Below the pieces are notes generated by a model. The model was not told the DNA's origin, searched no databases, and was given only the letters and a program-made list of their open reading frames with translations. Source: Ophthalmolycus amberensis (lineage: Eukaryota; Chordata; Actinopteri; Perciformes; Zoarcidae). From it: DNA of 64,000 bases. Below are positions 24,334 to 36,607 of this stretch, in pieces. Numbering within the stretch: position 1 is the stretch's first letter; each line of letters opens with the position of its first letter. Where the stretch lies: assembly GCA_024529925.1 (NCBI GenBank), contig JAFEUB010001373.1, positions 2,235,001-2,299,000 of the forward strand, in the 5' to 3' direction. Made by a program: the position numbers and the translations under genes.

Positions 24334-24661
24334 GCTGCTAGTCGGCGGTTTAGCCGTCGCCATGTTGAGATTGCTGCATTCATGATGTAATCCTAATAGA
24401 CGACATGTTGCAGACAAACAGTTAGTACTCGTTTACATGTAGAGGACATGTGAAGTGAACACCATTTGTTCTGTATTCATCTGTAAAGTGTGTTGGAGGT
24501 TGTGTTGTTAAAATTGTATTTGTTCAAGCATGGAGGTAGTACAGTACTAAACTGCTGCCATGACAGAGTGTGACAGAGAAGAACGCTTTTGGCTTCATGG
24601 TAAAAGCCAATGACTCCAATCTCTGATGGGCATCATCAGACTGATTGATTGAGGATTATAC

Positions 24662-24718
24662 ATTTTGCATTACATTACATTCATTTGGCACTTTTGTCCA
24701 AAGTGACTTATACTGTAT
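24662..24718. repeat. Dispersed teleost repeat fragment
   Basis: CATTACATTACATTCATTTGG followed by CACTTTTGTCCAAAGTGACTTA is a degenerate copy of a sequence found very often in fish genomes. I know it by pattern only and do not assign its class. Confidence 0.45.
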
Positions 24719-25154
24719 TTCTTCTCACCGCGTACACACACATAAGGAGACGTTTTGAGCTTAATTAGACCTCTAAATGAGGTCTGATTTTAAGATCTGA
24801 TGAATATCTTTGAGAAAAGCCAGTCAGTTCTCTCAGCATGCCACCTGTTTTTGATTTACCATCTTCTCTTTTCCATACTCGTACAAGCACGTATCCGTGC
24901 CACCATGGCCTTTTTATAAACCCAGATCTTTATTCATCAGATGTGTGGGAGCGGAGCATCTCATATAAATATGATTACCGCTGATTATAGAACTTCAAAA
25001 GTGCTGTGAGTGAGAGTGTGGTCCACAGTGAGTGTGGCTCTCATTCATAATACCCTGAAACACGGCGAGTTACTAACCTCACATCCTGTACCAAAGGCAG
25101 CAGCAGGAAATGCTTGATTTCCTGTAGTGAAGTCTAGGTGGGGGCCATTGTGTA

Positions 25155-25188
<34 letters not shown>

Positions 25189-25778
25189 TGACGCATTGGG
25201 AGTGTGTGTCTGTATATGTGTGTCAACATTTCATCTACGTTTGAAGATCTATCAAGTAGAGTGTATTTCTCAGAAGCATCCTCTGAGAACAGCCTTTAAT
25301 GAGACACAGATAACAGCTTTATATTGACAGCTATAGGTTGCCACAGATGTGTGAGGGTCATTAAGCTCCAGAGAAGTGTGAAGTTCCTTCTTCTCACCAA
25401 ATCTAAAACAGAGGAAGTGCAGCTAATATTTTCAAATCCATCCAGATTTGTTTGTTGTCTCTGTCCCAAAATGACGTCAATGAATTTTTAGAGCGATTAG
25501 ATGATCTGAGAATAGATTTGACATGTTGGCGATATTATGACTGTGGGGTCTTTGAAACATCTCCTGGGCCTTTGCTCACACACTTGTCCCTCCGTTATTT
25601 CATCTGTACTTTTACTGAATGTTGTTTTCAGGAACAATCAAACTATTTAAGTCAGTGTGATGAAAGTACCGTAGTCCTTCTGTCAGTGACGCCAAACTGT
25701 TGAATTCACCAGAAAAATGACCTCGTTTTGCAATTTTGGCCACATCCCTTTTGACTAACAAGCTTTTAACAGTGGTGT

Positions 25779-25813
<35 letters not shown>

Positions 25814-25882
25814 ACACACAACCGCCACCTCTGATCCCCGAAAATACTATACTGTTGTCAAGGAAACAGCCAGAGCCTATCA

Positions 25883-25884
<2 letters not shown>

Positions 25885-25960
<76 letters not shown>
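25885..25960. repeat. (GT)38 microsatellite
   Basis: 76 bases of uninterrupted GT. A shorter (CA) tract lies at about 25782-25811, so the two face each other as inverted simple repeats. Confidence 0.9.
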
Positions 25961-25961
<1 letters not shown>

Positions 25962-28873
25962 AGAGAGAGTGAGCAAGGGTGCATTTGTGCATCTTGGAAT
26001 AGCTTCAATGACGCATACATTTGCTCACAAGCACCATGCCAGCTAACCGCCCTCCTTCACCTCCCCATTCTGTGTTACAACATACATCCATCTGTCCTCT
26101 CGTCTTTCTCTTTCTTTTCTTTGATTTTACTCCTCTGCTCTGTCTATTCCTCTCACTTATTCTCCTCCACCGTCCTCCTTGTCTTTCCTCTGCTCTCCTG
26201 TCGAAGCTCGTATTCGGGGAGTTGTGGTTCATTCCTCCCTCTTCGTGGAAACTATCAAGCTTTCCCCGAGATCTGACATCTTCACGAACCCGCAGATTGA
26301 TTCCTGTTATTTCATCACATTTCATTTGCTTCAACCTTCACGAAAAAGTGGAACAAACATCTAATCAACCCTCCCAGTCTCAAGCTGATTTGATTAAAAA
26401 GTTATTTTTTCAAACAAGATTCCACCGTGAGAAGAAGAATGCACCACAGGCTGCCAAAGCTTGTGAGTTGGTGATACCAGTGGTAGCAGTTCTGCTCATG
26501 AGCCATGTAAGCTTTATTTTTCCAGGCAGTGAAATCCCATGAGGCAGCGATGACTTCATATTGTCTCTGATTAATGGCTCTACATGAGGATGGGGGGTGG
26601 ACGAAAAACTCTGCCAAAATCCTGTTTCCTCCGTCCCCTCAAGGCATCTGCAACCTACATTCATACAACAACCACGCTCTGCTGGCAAACATGAATCTTA
26701 TTTTCATATCTGGCTGTTGAGTGAAGGGATGTCTCCGCGTGACACGGGTCTCGTTATTGTTGACCTGCTCATTGCCCCCACAAAGGACTCAAGATGTCAG
26801 CTGCTTGAGCATCTTGTCCAACAGTTTTGCCGTGTTTGAGGCAGCCTCTCCTAATATAGATTTATTTTGACACGACAACTAAATATATTTAAATGCTAAT
26901 CCTTAATCCAGCATCAAAGGAAGACTTAGCGCTGGCACCCTTCAGTACTGATAAATATAAACTTTAGCTTCAGTTCATCTGTCTTCACAGAGTCACTTTC
27001 ATGGCTCCTGATTATAATGTCAGTTACATGCGACACATGTTGACAAAAAGAACGATATCTGATGATCTGACCACACGTGAAAACGGATCACACGGTCGTC
27101 ATGTCATCAGATCTCCCAGCGTTCTGTGTGACGGTCAGAAAACTCTGTTGTGTGCAGCTTATTTCAACCTCTCCCTCAACTTACATCTGCAGGAGCTCAG
27201 AGGCCTGCAACCAATAAAGTTTGCTGCAGTTTTGGCATTTTCCCAAGTGTTTGCGTGTGTGTGAGAGTTTGCGATGTGTGTGTGTGCATGACTCGTTCTG
27301 AGTCACTGCTGTCCCCCTGGGTGCACAGCCAGGGCAGTGAAGAAGGGTTCATGTTTGAGTGCGTGTTAGAGAGAGAGTAAAGACTTAGTGTGTCTGTATA
27401 CATGTGCGTGCATATTAACATCATATATTTCTCTGTGTGTGTGTGTGTGTGTTTATTTGTCCTTTGGAGCAGCCCAGACCTGAAAACTCTCCTCTGATGA
27501 CTCAAGTCCATGACTGCGTCCAAAACTGGATATTTTTTAATTCATTTTGAGTCATCCATGTCTTACAAATATGTATGTCTTTTTTAATTTCTCATTTTCA
27601 GAAAGACACAGGTCAGTAACGGCACGTTACAGCCCATCCTTTCAAAAGAAAGGTCTTGCGCTGTTGTTATTTTTTGTTTTATAAATATAGTTCAATATTT
27701 TGTTTATCGCCAACAAATCCCATGAGAAGATTAGAACCCACAATTTTGCCATAGATAGAAAAACGCATCAATAGTCCACATTGTTGCTCTTTTTGTGTGA
27801 CATGTTCCATCATTAGCATATCGTTTATTTTGAAAGGTCCAACATACACATACGTCAAATGTAGATCCCTCCCTAAAAATACATTATTTCCTCTTGTTTG
27901 GTTAACATTTGGTAAAACTACAGTGCCCAGCTGTTTAAATATATGTTTTAAATTGTGACCTGTGCTGTATTGATAATGATGCACTGGTTCCACAACATGA
28001 GCCGCCGATAGACTCGACTGGGCGCCAGGGTTGAGGCACTTCAGCCCAAACTCTCGGGTTTAGTTACTCTTCAGCATTAAACAAGAAGAAGAATTAGAAG
28101 TTGAGAAAATAAAGGTCAAGAAGATGACTTAACAACAACAAGAACAGCGAGAAAGGAGAAGCCGTGAGCCAGCTGGTCTACATCGTGTGCCATTACTCAG
28201 GCCACCTGTTGAGTGTGAACACATTGGAAGGATAGCTGGTCCACCTGAACGTCAGCGTGTGAGTCACTCCCGATCAGCAGGGGAGTTAAGGGAACGGCAG
28301 AGAACAGATCAAATGGACTCTTCCTCAGTGGAGTCAATTAAGCTGTCAGCATTTGTGCGATTGGAGCCGGACCCGATGGCTGTGACTCAGGATGCTGCCG
28401 GTGAATCAAATGGAAAACCAGCATCATTTCATCATTTCAGGGTTTCCGTCTGTGTTTTGGGGGGCCTCTGTCTGGACTGATGGGAGGAGGTGGAAAGATG
28501 AAAAGAAAGAGAGAAGGAGGGTTTAGTTCCCACAATGATGGTGTTTTCCAATCTGACTTTACAGTAAAACCTTTTCTTGGCATCATTGTGGGGGGAAAGA
28601 AAACGTGACAGAGTTCTATCACCAACACTGCTGTGATTAAATGTGTGGCTCTCTTAATGGGAGTGTGTACTTTTAGTGCGATTGTGTGTCATTTTGTGGT
28701 TGCATGTGTTTTAAATGCTGTGTTCATTAACAACAATTTAAAAAGGCATTTGGCAAGCTGTGTTCACGGCAATGAACAAAGATGAATGCAGTCCTATATG
28801 ACCTGCAGTCGAACTGAGTAACGAGACTGATGATCACTTTCAGACGAGTCGGTGAATGAGTTGTTTTAGTAGC

Positions 28874-28887
28874 GGGGGGGGGGGGGG
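28874..28887. repeat. G14 homopolymer
   Basis: Fourteen consecutive G. A second run of 12 G lies at 47679-47690. Both are prone to slippage and could form G-quadruplexes. Confidence 0.8.
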
Positions 28888-29423
28888 TGAAGAAAGGAGA
28901 GCGGCAGCATCAACAACACTGGAGGAGGACCCGTGGAGGTTCAAAGCTCCATGGGCAGACGCTCAAAGACGTCGCGTCTGAAACTAAAAAGGACCGGTTT
29001 CAAACTGCTCCAGTGACTCACGGCTCCTTCTCCCGGCTTTACGGGAAGTGGAATGTGTTTTTAATTCTTCAGGATCCTTCCCCCCCCCTCCTCCTCCTCC
29101 TCCTCCTCTTTTGGTTGGAGGAGAGGAGGGTCAGTGGGTTAATGTTTGTCTGTCTGTGGGAATGTTGTGGTGTGTCTGTTTGTTCATGTGTGTGTCTCAA
29201 GTCTGTACTTGAGAGCAGAAAGGCCAGATTATGTCATTGGTGTCTAGAGAGAGAGAGTCAGCAGAGCCGCTCCCTCCAAAGAGACAAAGTGTGGCTTCTG
29301 TGTGTCGACTGAGTCCAGAGAATGAATTTGCGATCCCTCTGTGCTGTTCTCCCAGCTTTTCTTTCTTTGTTGACAAAGCCGGACTGGCTGCACGCGCACT
29401 TCCGCCGTAGTTTGCACTGCTAG

Positions 29424-29463
29424 CGCTGTTAGCACTGTTAGCGCTGTTAGCACTGTTAGCTAA
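29424..29463. repeat. GCTGTTAGCACTGTTAGC tandem repeat
   Basis: An 18-bp unit occurs about twice (GCGCTGTTAGCACTGTTA repeated). It resembles the GTTAGC-rich minisatellite at 24247-24333. Confidence 0.7.
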
Positions 29464-29574
29464 GAGCTGCTTGCTATCGAAATGCTCCCAATCTCGAATC
29501 TTTAAAGCAAAAGTTGGACATTTTGATTTCATGCAGAGAATTATCACTGTTCATCACTGTTTGTTTATTAAATA

Positions 29575-29840
29575 TAAAGCTATAGTTAGCATAGCTCAGC
29601 ATAATGACTGGAAACAGCTAACTTGTCTCCAATGGTAAAAAGATCGGCCCACTAGCACCCTAAAAACTCACTAATTTAGACGTTACATTGATCAAAAACT
29701 GTGTAACAACAACAAGTTGCCATTTTTATGAGGGATATTTTGTTTTGGACTAAAACGGGGGCAGTGACGTCCTTCCTTCCTTGCCTGACAACCTCACAGC
29801 GACGACAAGAATTGTCAAACTGTTCCTTTCAGGAAATACG
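29575..29840. repeat. Degenerate member of the GCTTAGC inverted-repeat family
   Basis: It starts with TTAGCATAGCTCAGCATAATGACTGGAAACAGCTAAC-like sequence and shares an internal CCTGRCAACCTCACAG segment with the complete copy at 35688-36065. No clear right-hand end is visible. Confidence 0.5.
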
Positions 29841-31304
29841 GTGAATAAGGGAAGCACAGGTTTAAACCAACACAATCAATGAAAAACTCGAGGTTTTCCT
29901 GTTAACCATTTCAGTCCCGAGTCAAAAACCTCAGTTTATCTGCCTCTTATAGCCTCAAATTAGCCTCCAGCACAAATTTATTTTCCATTATTATTGTCGA
30001 GATAGTCAGGGTTATCTGAAAATGAAGAAATATTCAATGTGAACAGTGTGAAATTAATAATTGATGACGAATATCTAATAGTTTAGTTTTGATTTGAAAC
30101 AAATCTTTTACAAAATATTTTCTTTCAGAATTTTGAAGTTGTCACATGATAGTTAATTACAGAACGATAATCCAACTATGAACTCTAGTCTTACAGCGGC
30201 TCATACATACGGTGCAGTATGTTGTTAATATTAGGGTGTGGTATGTACAAAATAAAAAAACTTTTTGACGCAAATTTGTGATTTTACTAAATACAAATAA
30301 CTCGTCTGGACTTCACACATTTGCTCTGTGATTGTGCACATAGTTCCAGAGACACTGATGATAATAATGAATGATTTTGATTCCTGGTGATTCCTGGTCA
30401 GTGTTACAAATCATCTTTACCAGTAAGTATCATAACAAAACAGAAACATCTGTGTAATTAGTGTTGATCAAATGCATCAGCACTCCATCAAATACTGCTT
30501 TTCTCAAGCTCGAGTTGTTTTGTTTTTCCGCTTGTCCGACACTGTACAGGTGTTGACATTCATGCGTCCACCCCTCCTGTACTTCTATTGTGCTTTCGGC
30601 AGCTCAAGAATAATAAGAGCTTCTATTGTATCTGCCTCTAACCATCACCTTACAGAAGTCAGTGCAGAGTCTTGTTATGTTGCCCCGTGGCTGTCAGTCA
30701 GAAGCATCACCTCCAGCTCCAGACTGGCTTCCTTGGAAACTCTTGGCCTATTTCTGTTTTTTCTTGACGAGGGTTTTTCCAGCCTGAGGTGGCTATTTTG
30801 GTCAGATAAATACGATGTTGTTTTGGGAGCGGGGGTTGAGGAGCGAGGAGCAGATGAGATCACCTCTCAAGGCTCCTGAGCTGCAAAACAACAGGCAGCA
30901 AGACAAGACAAGAACTGCCACGAACGGAGGCGGAAAATAAAGGCTTGGGAAATTATTGACATCCCGTCCAGGATTCAGGTTGGCCCGAGGCGAGGATTCG
31001 AGAGACAACCTGTCCTCTCTGTCAGAAACATCGGGAGAAAGATTTGGAAACATTTTCTTTTTTAAATCAGTGAAGAAATAAGACATGTTGCTCTGTGCAG
31101 CTGAGGAGAAGGAAACGTGTTTAATGGCTGCGGAGAGTATTTTCAGGCCTTCACCACAGGGCAAACCAGACACGTCTGTATTGTGTTATGTGATTAGATG
31201 TGTTTGTGTTTGGCTCTGAGGCCATGGTGGGAAAATGAAGGATTTTCTTTTCTTGGCCAGATGGGAGCATACTACAGTAGACTTCATATTTGAATGATGA
31301 GAAC

Positions 31305-31334
31305 GTCTGTCTGTCTGTCTGTCTGTCTGTCTGT
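31305..31334. repeat. (GTCT)n microsatellite
   Basis: About seven and a half tandem tetranucleotides. Confidence 0.85.
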
Positions 31335-31582
31335 GTTGGACAATGGGAATGACTTGTGCGTCTCAGTTGCCACACGTGAGTGTGTGGTGGTGTGTGAGCT
31401 TGTGTTGCCATGTACACTCATGTCTGCGTGTGTGTGAATGAGAGTTTATGACCATGCGGTTGTCTGCGGTTCCAGCCAGGTGTGGTGGTAGTCGCTCGGG
31501 TGTTTGGCTTTGCTACCAGGTGCAACACCTGCATGAGCTCTGAGACAACATCTGAATACAGTGTGTGAACATGACTGTGCAG

Positions 31583-31700
31583 TGTTGGGAAGTAGCATTT
31601 ACCCGAGCACTGTACTCAGGTATTTTAAGGTACTTGTACTTTACTTGAAGATTAGCATTTTTTGTAGCTTTATACTTCCACTTAAGTAAACTTTAAAGTC
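31583..31700. repeat. Dispersed teleost repeat (GTGTTGGGAAGTA type)
   Basis: GTGTTGGGAAGTAGC ... TACTTGTACTTTACTTG is a degenerate copy of a repeat common in fish. Related segments rich in AAGTACAGTA occur at about 62085-62130 and 62905-62965. Confidence 0.45.
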
Positions 31701-32207
31701 TAATCAACACATTATGTTTAATCCGTATAAAAAACAGTTTAATGAGAGTTTTCCTTGGAAAGACGCAATCGTTTCCTGAAGTGTTGTTGCCAAGAAATAG
31801 TCTGGACCTTGACCCCTGTGTAGGCTTATCACATTAATTACGTTATCATACGATATATGGACATGAGCGCGACCGCTATTGCTGACCTCAATGTTGCCTG
31901 TTGTGTTTAAAGTTTGTTTGTTTGTTTACATAACAATGTCACCGACATTTTAGCCAACGTGAAGCCAGAATAAACAGCAGGGTTCCCCTCAGAAATCTGC
32001 ATTGCGTAGATATTGCACATTTCAGTTAACAGAGCCAGAGAGTCCATTTTATTTATTGTTTACTTACATTATGATGCTATTATATTATCATTATATCAGT
32101 GGCATAAAATGGTCTTAAAATCACAATAATATTGTTTATCACAACCTTTTCTGGGATAATGTATCGTCCAGCTAAAGTAGATATCGTGTAAGGCCTAGTT
32201 TTGTTTT

Positions 32208-32285
32208 GAACCTTTGGACAGAGCGAGGTAGCTGTTCTGCCCTGTTTATAGTCTTTATGCTAAGCTAACCACGTGCTGATGGTGG
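32208..32285. repeat. Solo right end of the GCTTAGC inverted-repeat family
   Basis: TTTATAGTCTTTATGCTAAGC followed by TAACC matches the right terminal repeat of the complete copy at 35688-36065. No left end was found nearby. Confidence 0.45.
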
Positions 32286-32752
32286 CGTCATACTGTACAC
32301 AGTGTTGTCTCTTTTGAATGTGATCATGTTGTTGGTGAACATTGAACTGAACGTGTTTTATGGCACCCAAGAATTTACAGCATCCGTGCTGGAACAATCA
32401 GAGGAGCGGAGACGTCCGTCACCGTCTATTCCATCCCCGCCTCAAAAGTCTCTACGGTAAAGTCCACCACAGAGCATCCCAACATTTAAAATAAAACAAA
32501 GGAGATGAAAGTGAACTCGTGAACTTTGAGCTTACATTGACCGTACAGACACAAGAGTGGTAATAATCCTCTCACTGGACTCTTGGCAGGAAACCAAATA
32601 AGTGCATTTCCTAAAGTGTGGAACCGTTCCTCTGAGTGCAGGACTTCTTACAGAACACATTGTTGTATCGGAACTTTTACTTTACTTTTTACTATAAAAA
32701 TACCTTCTTCCTCCACCATTGACTAGTGTGTTTGTTTGTATGTGTGTTTGTA

Positions 32753-32756
<4 letters not shown>

Positions 32757-32811
<55 letters not shown>
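32757..32811. repeat. (TG)n microsatellite
   Basis: About 55 bases of TG repeat after an imperfect TTTGTATG stretch. Confidence 0.9.
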
Positions 32812-32814
<3 letters not shown>

Positions 32815-33062
32815 CCCTCACGCATCTGGAGCTCCTTAAAGCGTGTGTGGGCGGAGGGAGTTTTGTGGTAACAATGAGGTCATCATTGCTGTTGATTTAT
32901 GTGACACACGCTGTTACTTACACTTCTGTGACTTCACCAACGTCTCCGCTGACAGCATGAATAATACATGTCCCCACCAAAGGATGACATCCTCCACTTT
33001 CTCCTCTCTCATCTGCTATTTCATAAAGTTTACTTCATCATTACTGACCCAAGTCAGCGCGG

Positions 33063-33090
33063 AGTGTGTGTGTGTGCACTGTGTGTGTGC

Positions 33091-33125
<35 letters not shown>

Positions 33126-33150
33126 TCGTGTGTGTGTGTGTGTGTGTGTG
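33063..33150. repeat. Compound (TG)n tract
   Basis: TG repeats interrupted by CAC and AGTCG spacers; a shorter run follows at about 33292-33317. Confidence 0.85.
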
Positions 33151-35687
33151 AGTCGTCCCCTGTTTTGTTTCCACATCGGCTCCTGTGCTGATTATCTGCC
33201 ATCTTCCATCCAGTTCAACAAGTTCAGCCTTCACATTGGTAGAACATGAAATTGCACAACAGGATATAGGAAGGAGTGTATGCTTGTCTACGTGTGTGTG
33301 TGTGTGTGTGTGTGTGTTTCATTGAATGCCACACCCTGGTTTCAGAAAAGTGATTGGCATGCGGTGGTCATTGCTTGTGGTACATTGTGTAATCGTTGTC
33401 TTACTCTAACACAGGTGTCAAACTGACTCACCCCACAAATCCTTCTTCCGTTTCATTTCAGTCGAGTCACAAGACAAGTATTGATACATGCGGTACAACT
33501 ACATTTTGTCTCTTCCAGAGACATGCAGTGATTTGCCTGTAGCGCTGAGAAACACAGAGAGTAATAGTCATGGATGGGTGGCGGATCACATCCCGGATGT
33601 GCTTTTGACAGACCGGCTCAGACATTTTGCCCCCGAAGAAGCTCCGGGCTGAGCCGCAGGACGGCCACTTCCAAAGAGAGGTCGCCGTGGTCAGCGCTGA
33701 ACGGGCAAGAGCGCGAGGCCAGAGTGAAGGAGAGAGGAGGGAGGGGGTGGAGGAGGAGGGGGGTGGATGGGTTAGGGGACGGAGGACAGCCGTTACTGTC
33801 AGCATCCATCAGGAAGCCCAGGGGTGACATGGGAGCAGGCAACACAGAAGGAATAAAGGAAGGCGGAGGAGGAGGAGAGGTCAGGGTGGGTCGGCCCTGA
33901 ACTCGTCACCCCTCAGCCCATCGTTGCAGACCTGCAGTGCACTTGTCCCACACCACCTCCTCCCCTCCCCAGCTGTTCTCAATGCAGATGTGTAACCCTG
34001 CAGCTGTTGGATGTTCTTTTTTACAGAGGCGTGACGGTTGTTTTACATGTTACTGCTTTTACTTCAAATTGTGAACACTTTATCACTGGCGACTATTTGC
34101 CAAAACATTTCCAACACAGACGGGAGGAATATTAAAAGTGAGGGAGAAAACATACAGAAGATGCTTTCATGCGGGACACTGGAGGTCACTGAATGGAGGG
34201 GTGAGGACAACAAACGAGGGACTTTCTGTTGTTGTTTTCTTTTAAGGAATCATTCAACATTTTGGGAAATAGACATTCATTTTTCACAACGCTCTCATAT
34301 CTCTGAAGTCCATGCTTCTTTAATAATGTATTTAAGGGGGAGACTTTCTTTAGCCTCATTATCAGATTGAATTGGCTTTTTGTTCCACTTCATTTGAATC
34401 GTTGAATAAATGAGAGACGTGGAGTCAAGCTAGAAGTAGAGAAAGAACAACAGTCAGCAGTAATGTAGGCAAGTTGGCATGCAATGAATGGTCCTTTAAT
34501 GTAAAAACTGATCTTAGTATCAGAAGAAAGTCGTCCTTTTTAAAGTCCAGCTTGCTCACGGTGTGGTAGAAATCCCTCCCATCCCGTAAGTCAGCTCCAC
34601 CTCACCCTCAGAAATAATAACATCCTCAGGTTGACTTAGATAATAAGTGCAGTCTCACTGTGGAGACGTTGTCCGCACAGTTTTCTTTTTCCCAGAGGGG
34701 AACAACATGTTTTGCTGCTGCTGGCCTCTGCAGCCCAGACATAAACAGCGGTGTGGCCGTGCAGAGGAAGCTGTGAGGCCGGTGCTGCAGGAGGCAGCAG
34801 GCAGTGAAACAGAGGCCAACATGTCTACAGCACGGTGACACTCAGGTTCAAACACTGTTTTGACAAATCAGGACTTACGGAATGATTCTGCAATGAACAC
34901 ACTGTGTGTCGGGGGGTTTTAAGCTCTTTCACATCAAAGACTCTTCACCTCCGCCCCCGGCTCATCCCCTGCCAAAAAGGATATCTCCCCATTAAACCAT
35001 GAACCCGTTTAATTAGATTTAAAAAAAAAAAATGATATCCTTTGGATGCACTTCTGAGAAGACCGTTGTTGGTAAATATAACTTGGTTCAGAATGATATA
35101 ACTGTGAGTTAATGCCAGCAGAGTAAAGAGCTAAACCTGTGAGCAGAGCAGTCCTTAAACGTACGTATTGTGCTGATGATTCGGGAGTAAAACAAACTTT
35201 TAATCTCGATCCCCGGGGGAAATATGATCGTCACTTTAGGGTTGTATATATATATATATAGACCAGATAATACATATGTGCACACAGAGATCAAGTACTG
35301 CACATATGTTGAAGAAAGAAGAAGTGAGATTCTGTGGAGTGGAGTGAAAGGAAAATGTCGGGGGAAAAGACCATTAAAGGTACAGTGCGTAGCATTTCGG
35401 GGGATCTATTGGCAGAATATATACAGTATATACATATAGTATATACAGTATATATATATATCAGTCAGAGTGGGTCCTCGTCATAGAGTCCGCCATGTGT
35501 CTGTAGCCTACAACAGTCAAACGAAACACTGACTCTCGATCGGTCTATTTGCGTTTTTGTCGAGAGAAGTCTCAGTTTGTTGCAATCTGCAACGTCACCG
35601 CTGCCACAACACACTGGCGCTGACACGAGAAGATCAATACCACGTTTCTGTCTGTTCAACATGAACCTGCAGACAAAACGGCCATAT

Positions 35688-36065
35688 TAGCTTAGCATAA
35701 AGACTGCACAGCTAGCCTGGCTCCGTCAGAAAGTAATAAAATCTGCATACCGGCATAAAGCTAACATGCTGTGTGTTGTTTCTTTAATCTGCACAAAAAT
35801 TAAAGGGTAAAAATAATTTGCGCTTTTTTGCGGGGACAATTTTTTGGCTTCTCTACTGGTTACCTGGCAACCTCACAGTGACAGTGACGAGGAAGTAACT
35901 TCCAGGAAAGACGCCTGACTCACTACCCCCCTTTAACACCACATGGGCTGTTTTCATTCTTCACTTTGTGTTAATCACACAGATATAACGTGTAGGTGCT
36001 GGTTAGCAGATCCGTTTTGTTTAGACCGAGCCAGGCTAGCTGTTTCCAGCCTTTATGCTAAGCTA
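35688..36065. mobile_element. Non-autonomous inverted-repeat element (MITE-like), complete copy
   Basis: The left end TAGCTTAGCATAAAGACTG then CACAGCTAGCCTGGCTC is mirrored by the right end, whose reverse complement reads TAGCTTAGCATAAAGGCTGG then AAACAGCTAGCCTGGCTC. The terminal repeats are 36-38 bp. The interior of about 300 bp has no coding potential. I do not see clear target-site duplications, so the superfamily is not assigned. Confidence 0.65.
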
Positions 36066-36213
36066 GGCTAGACAGATGCTTGTGGTAGCTTCATATGTAT
36101 CATAAAAACATGAGATTAGCATCAATCTGGTCATTTAACACTCAGCGAATTAAGCATATTACCCAAAATGGCAAATTTCCTGTAGATAAAGAAATATGTT
36201 ATCAACTGGGTGC

Positions 36214-36262
36214 TTTAAACACACACACACACGCACACGCACGCACACACACACACACACAC

Positions 36263-36297
<35 letters not shown>

Positions 36298-36298
36298 T
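36214..36298. repeat. Imperfect (CA)n tract
   Basis: About 85 bases of CA with a few G and T interruptions (ACGC, ATAC). Confidence 0.85.
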
Positions 36299-36507
36299 AC
36301 CAGCACTCCCAAACAAGTCTTTCTTTTCTGCCATCATCTTGATACCATTACGCTGTCAGACAGACCATTAACAAACAGTTGATTCATTGTGGGTCAGACA
36401 ATACTGATAAAGTGGTCTTGTTTAAACAAAGTCAGTACAGCAGACGGCCAGAAAGATACTGTCTGTGATTGTTACGGAGAGAGAGAACCAGCCTGATAGA
36501 GCTGATA

Positions 36508-36527
36508 GACAGACAGACAGACAGACA

Positions 36528-36604
<77 letters not shown>
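36508..36604. repeat. Compound (GACA)n-(CA)n microsatellite
   Basis: About five and a half GACA units pass directly into about 37 CA units, a typical sign that one repeat grew from the other. Confidence 0.9.

Positions 36605-36607
<3 letters not shown>

Noticed and set aside
28187..28480. A 97-residue plus-strand frame with a hydrophilic, protein-like composition
   Set aside because: No similarity to Hook or any other family that I can recognise and no flanking exons. I treat it as chance.
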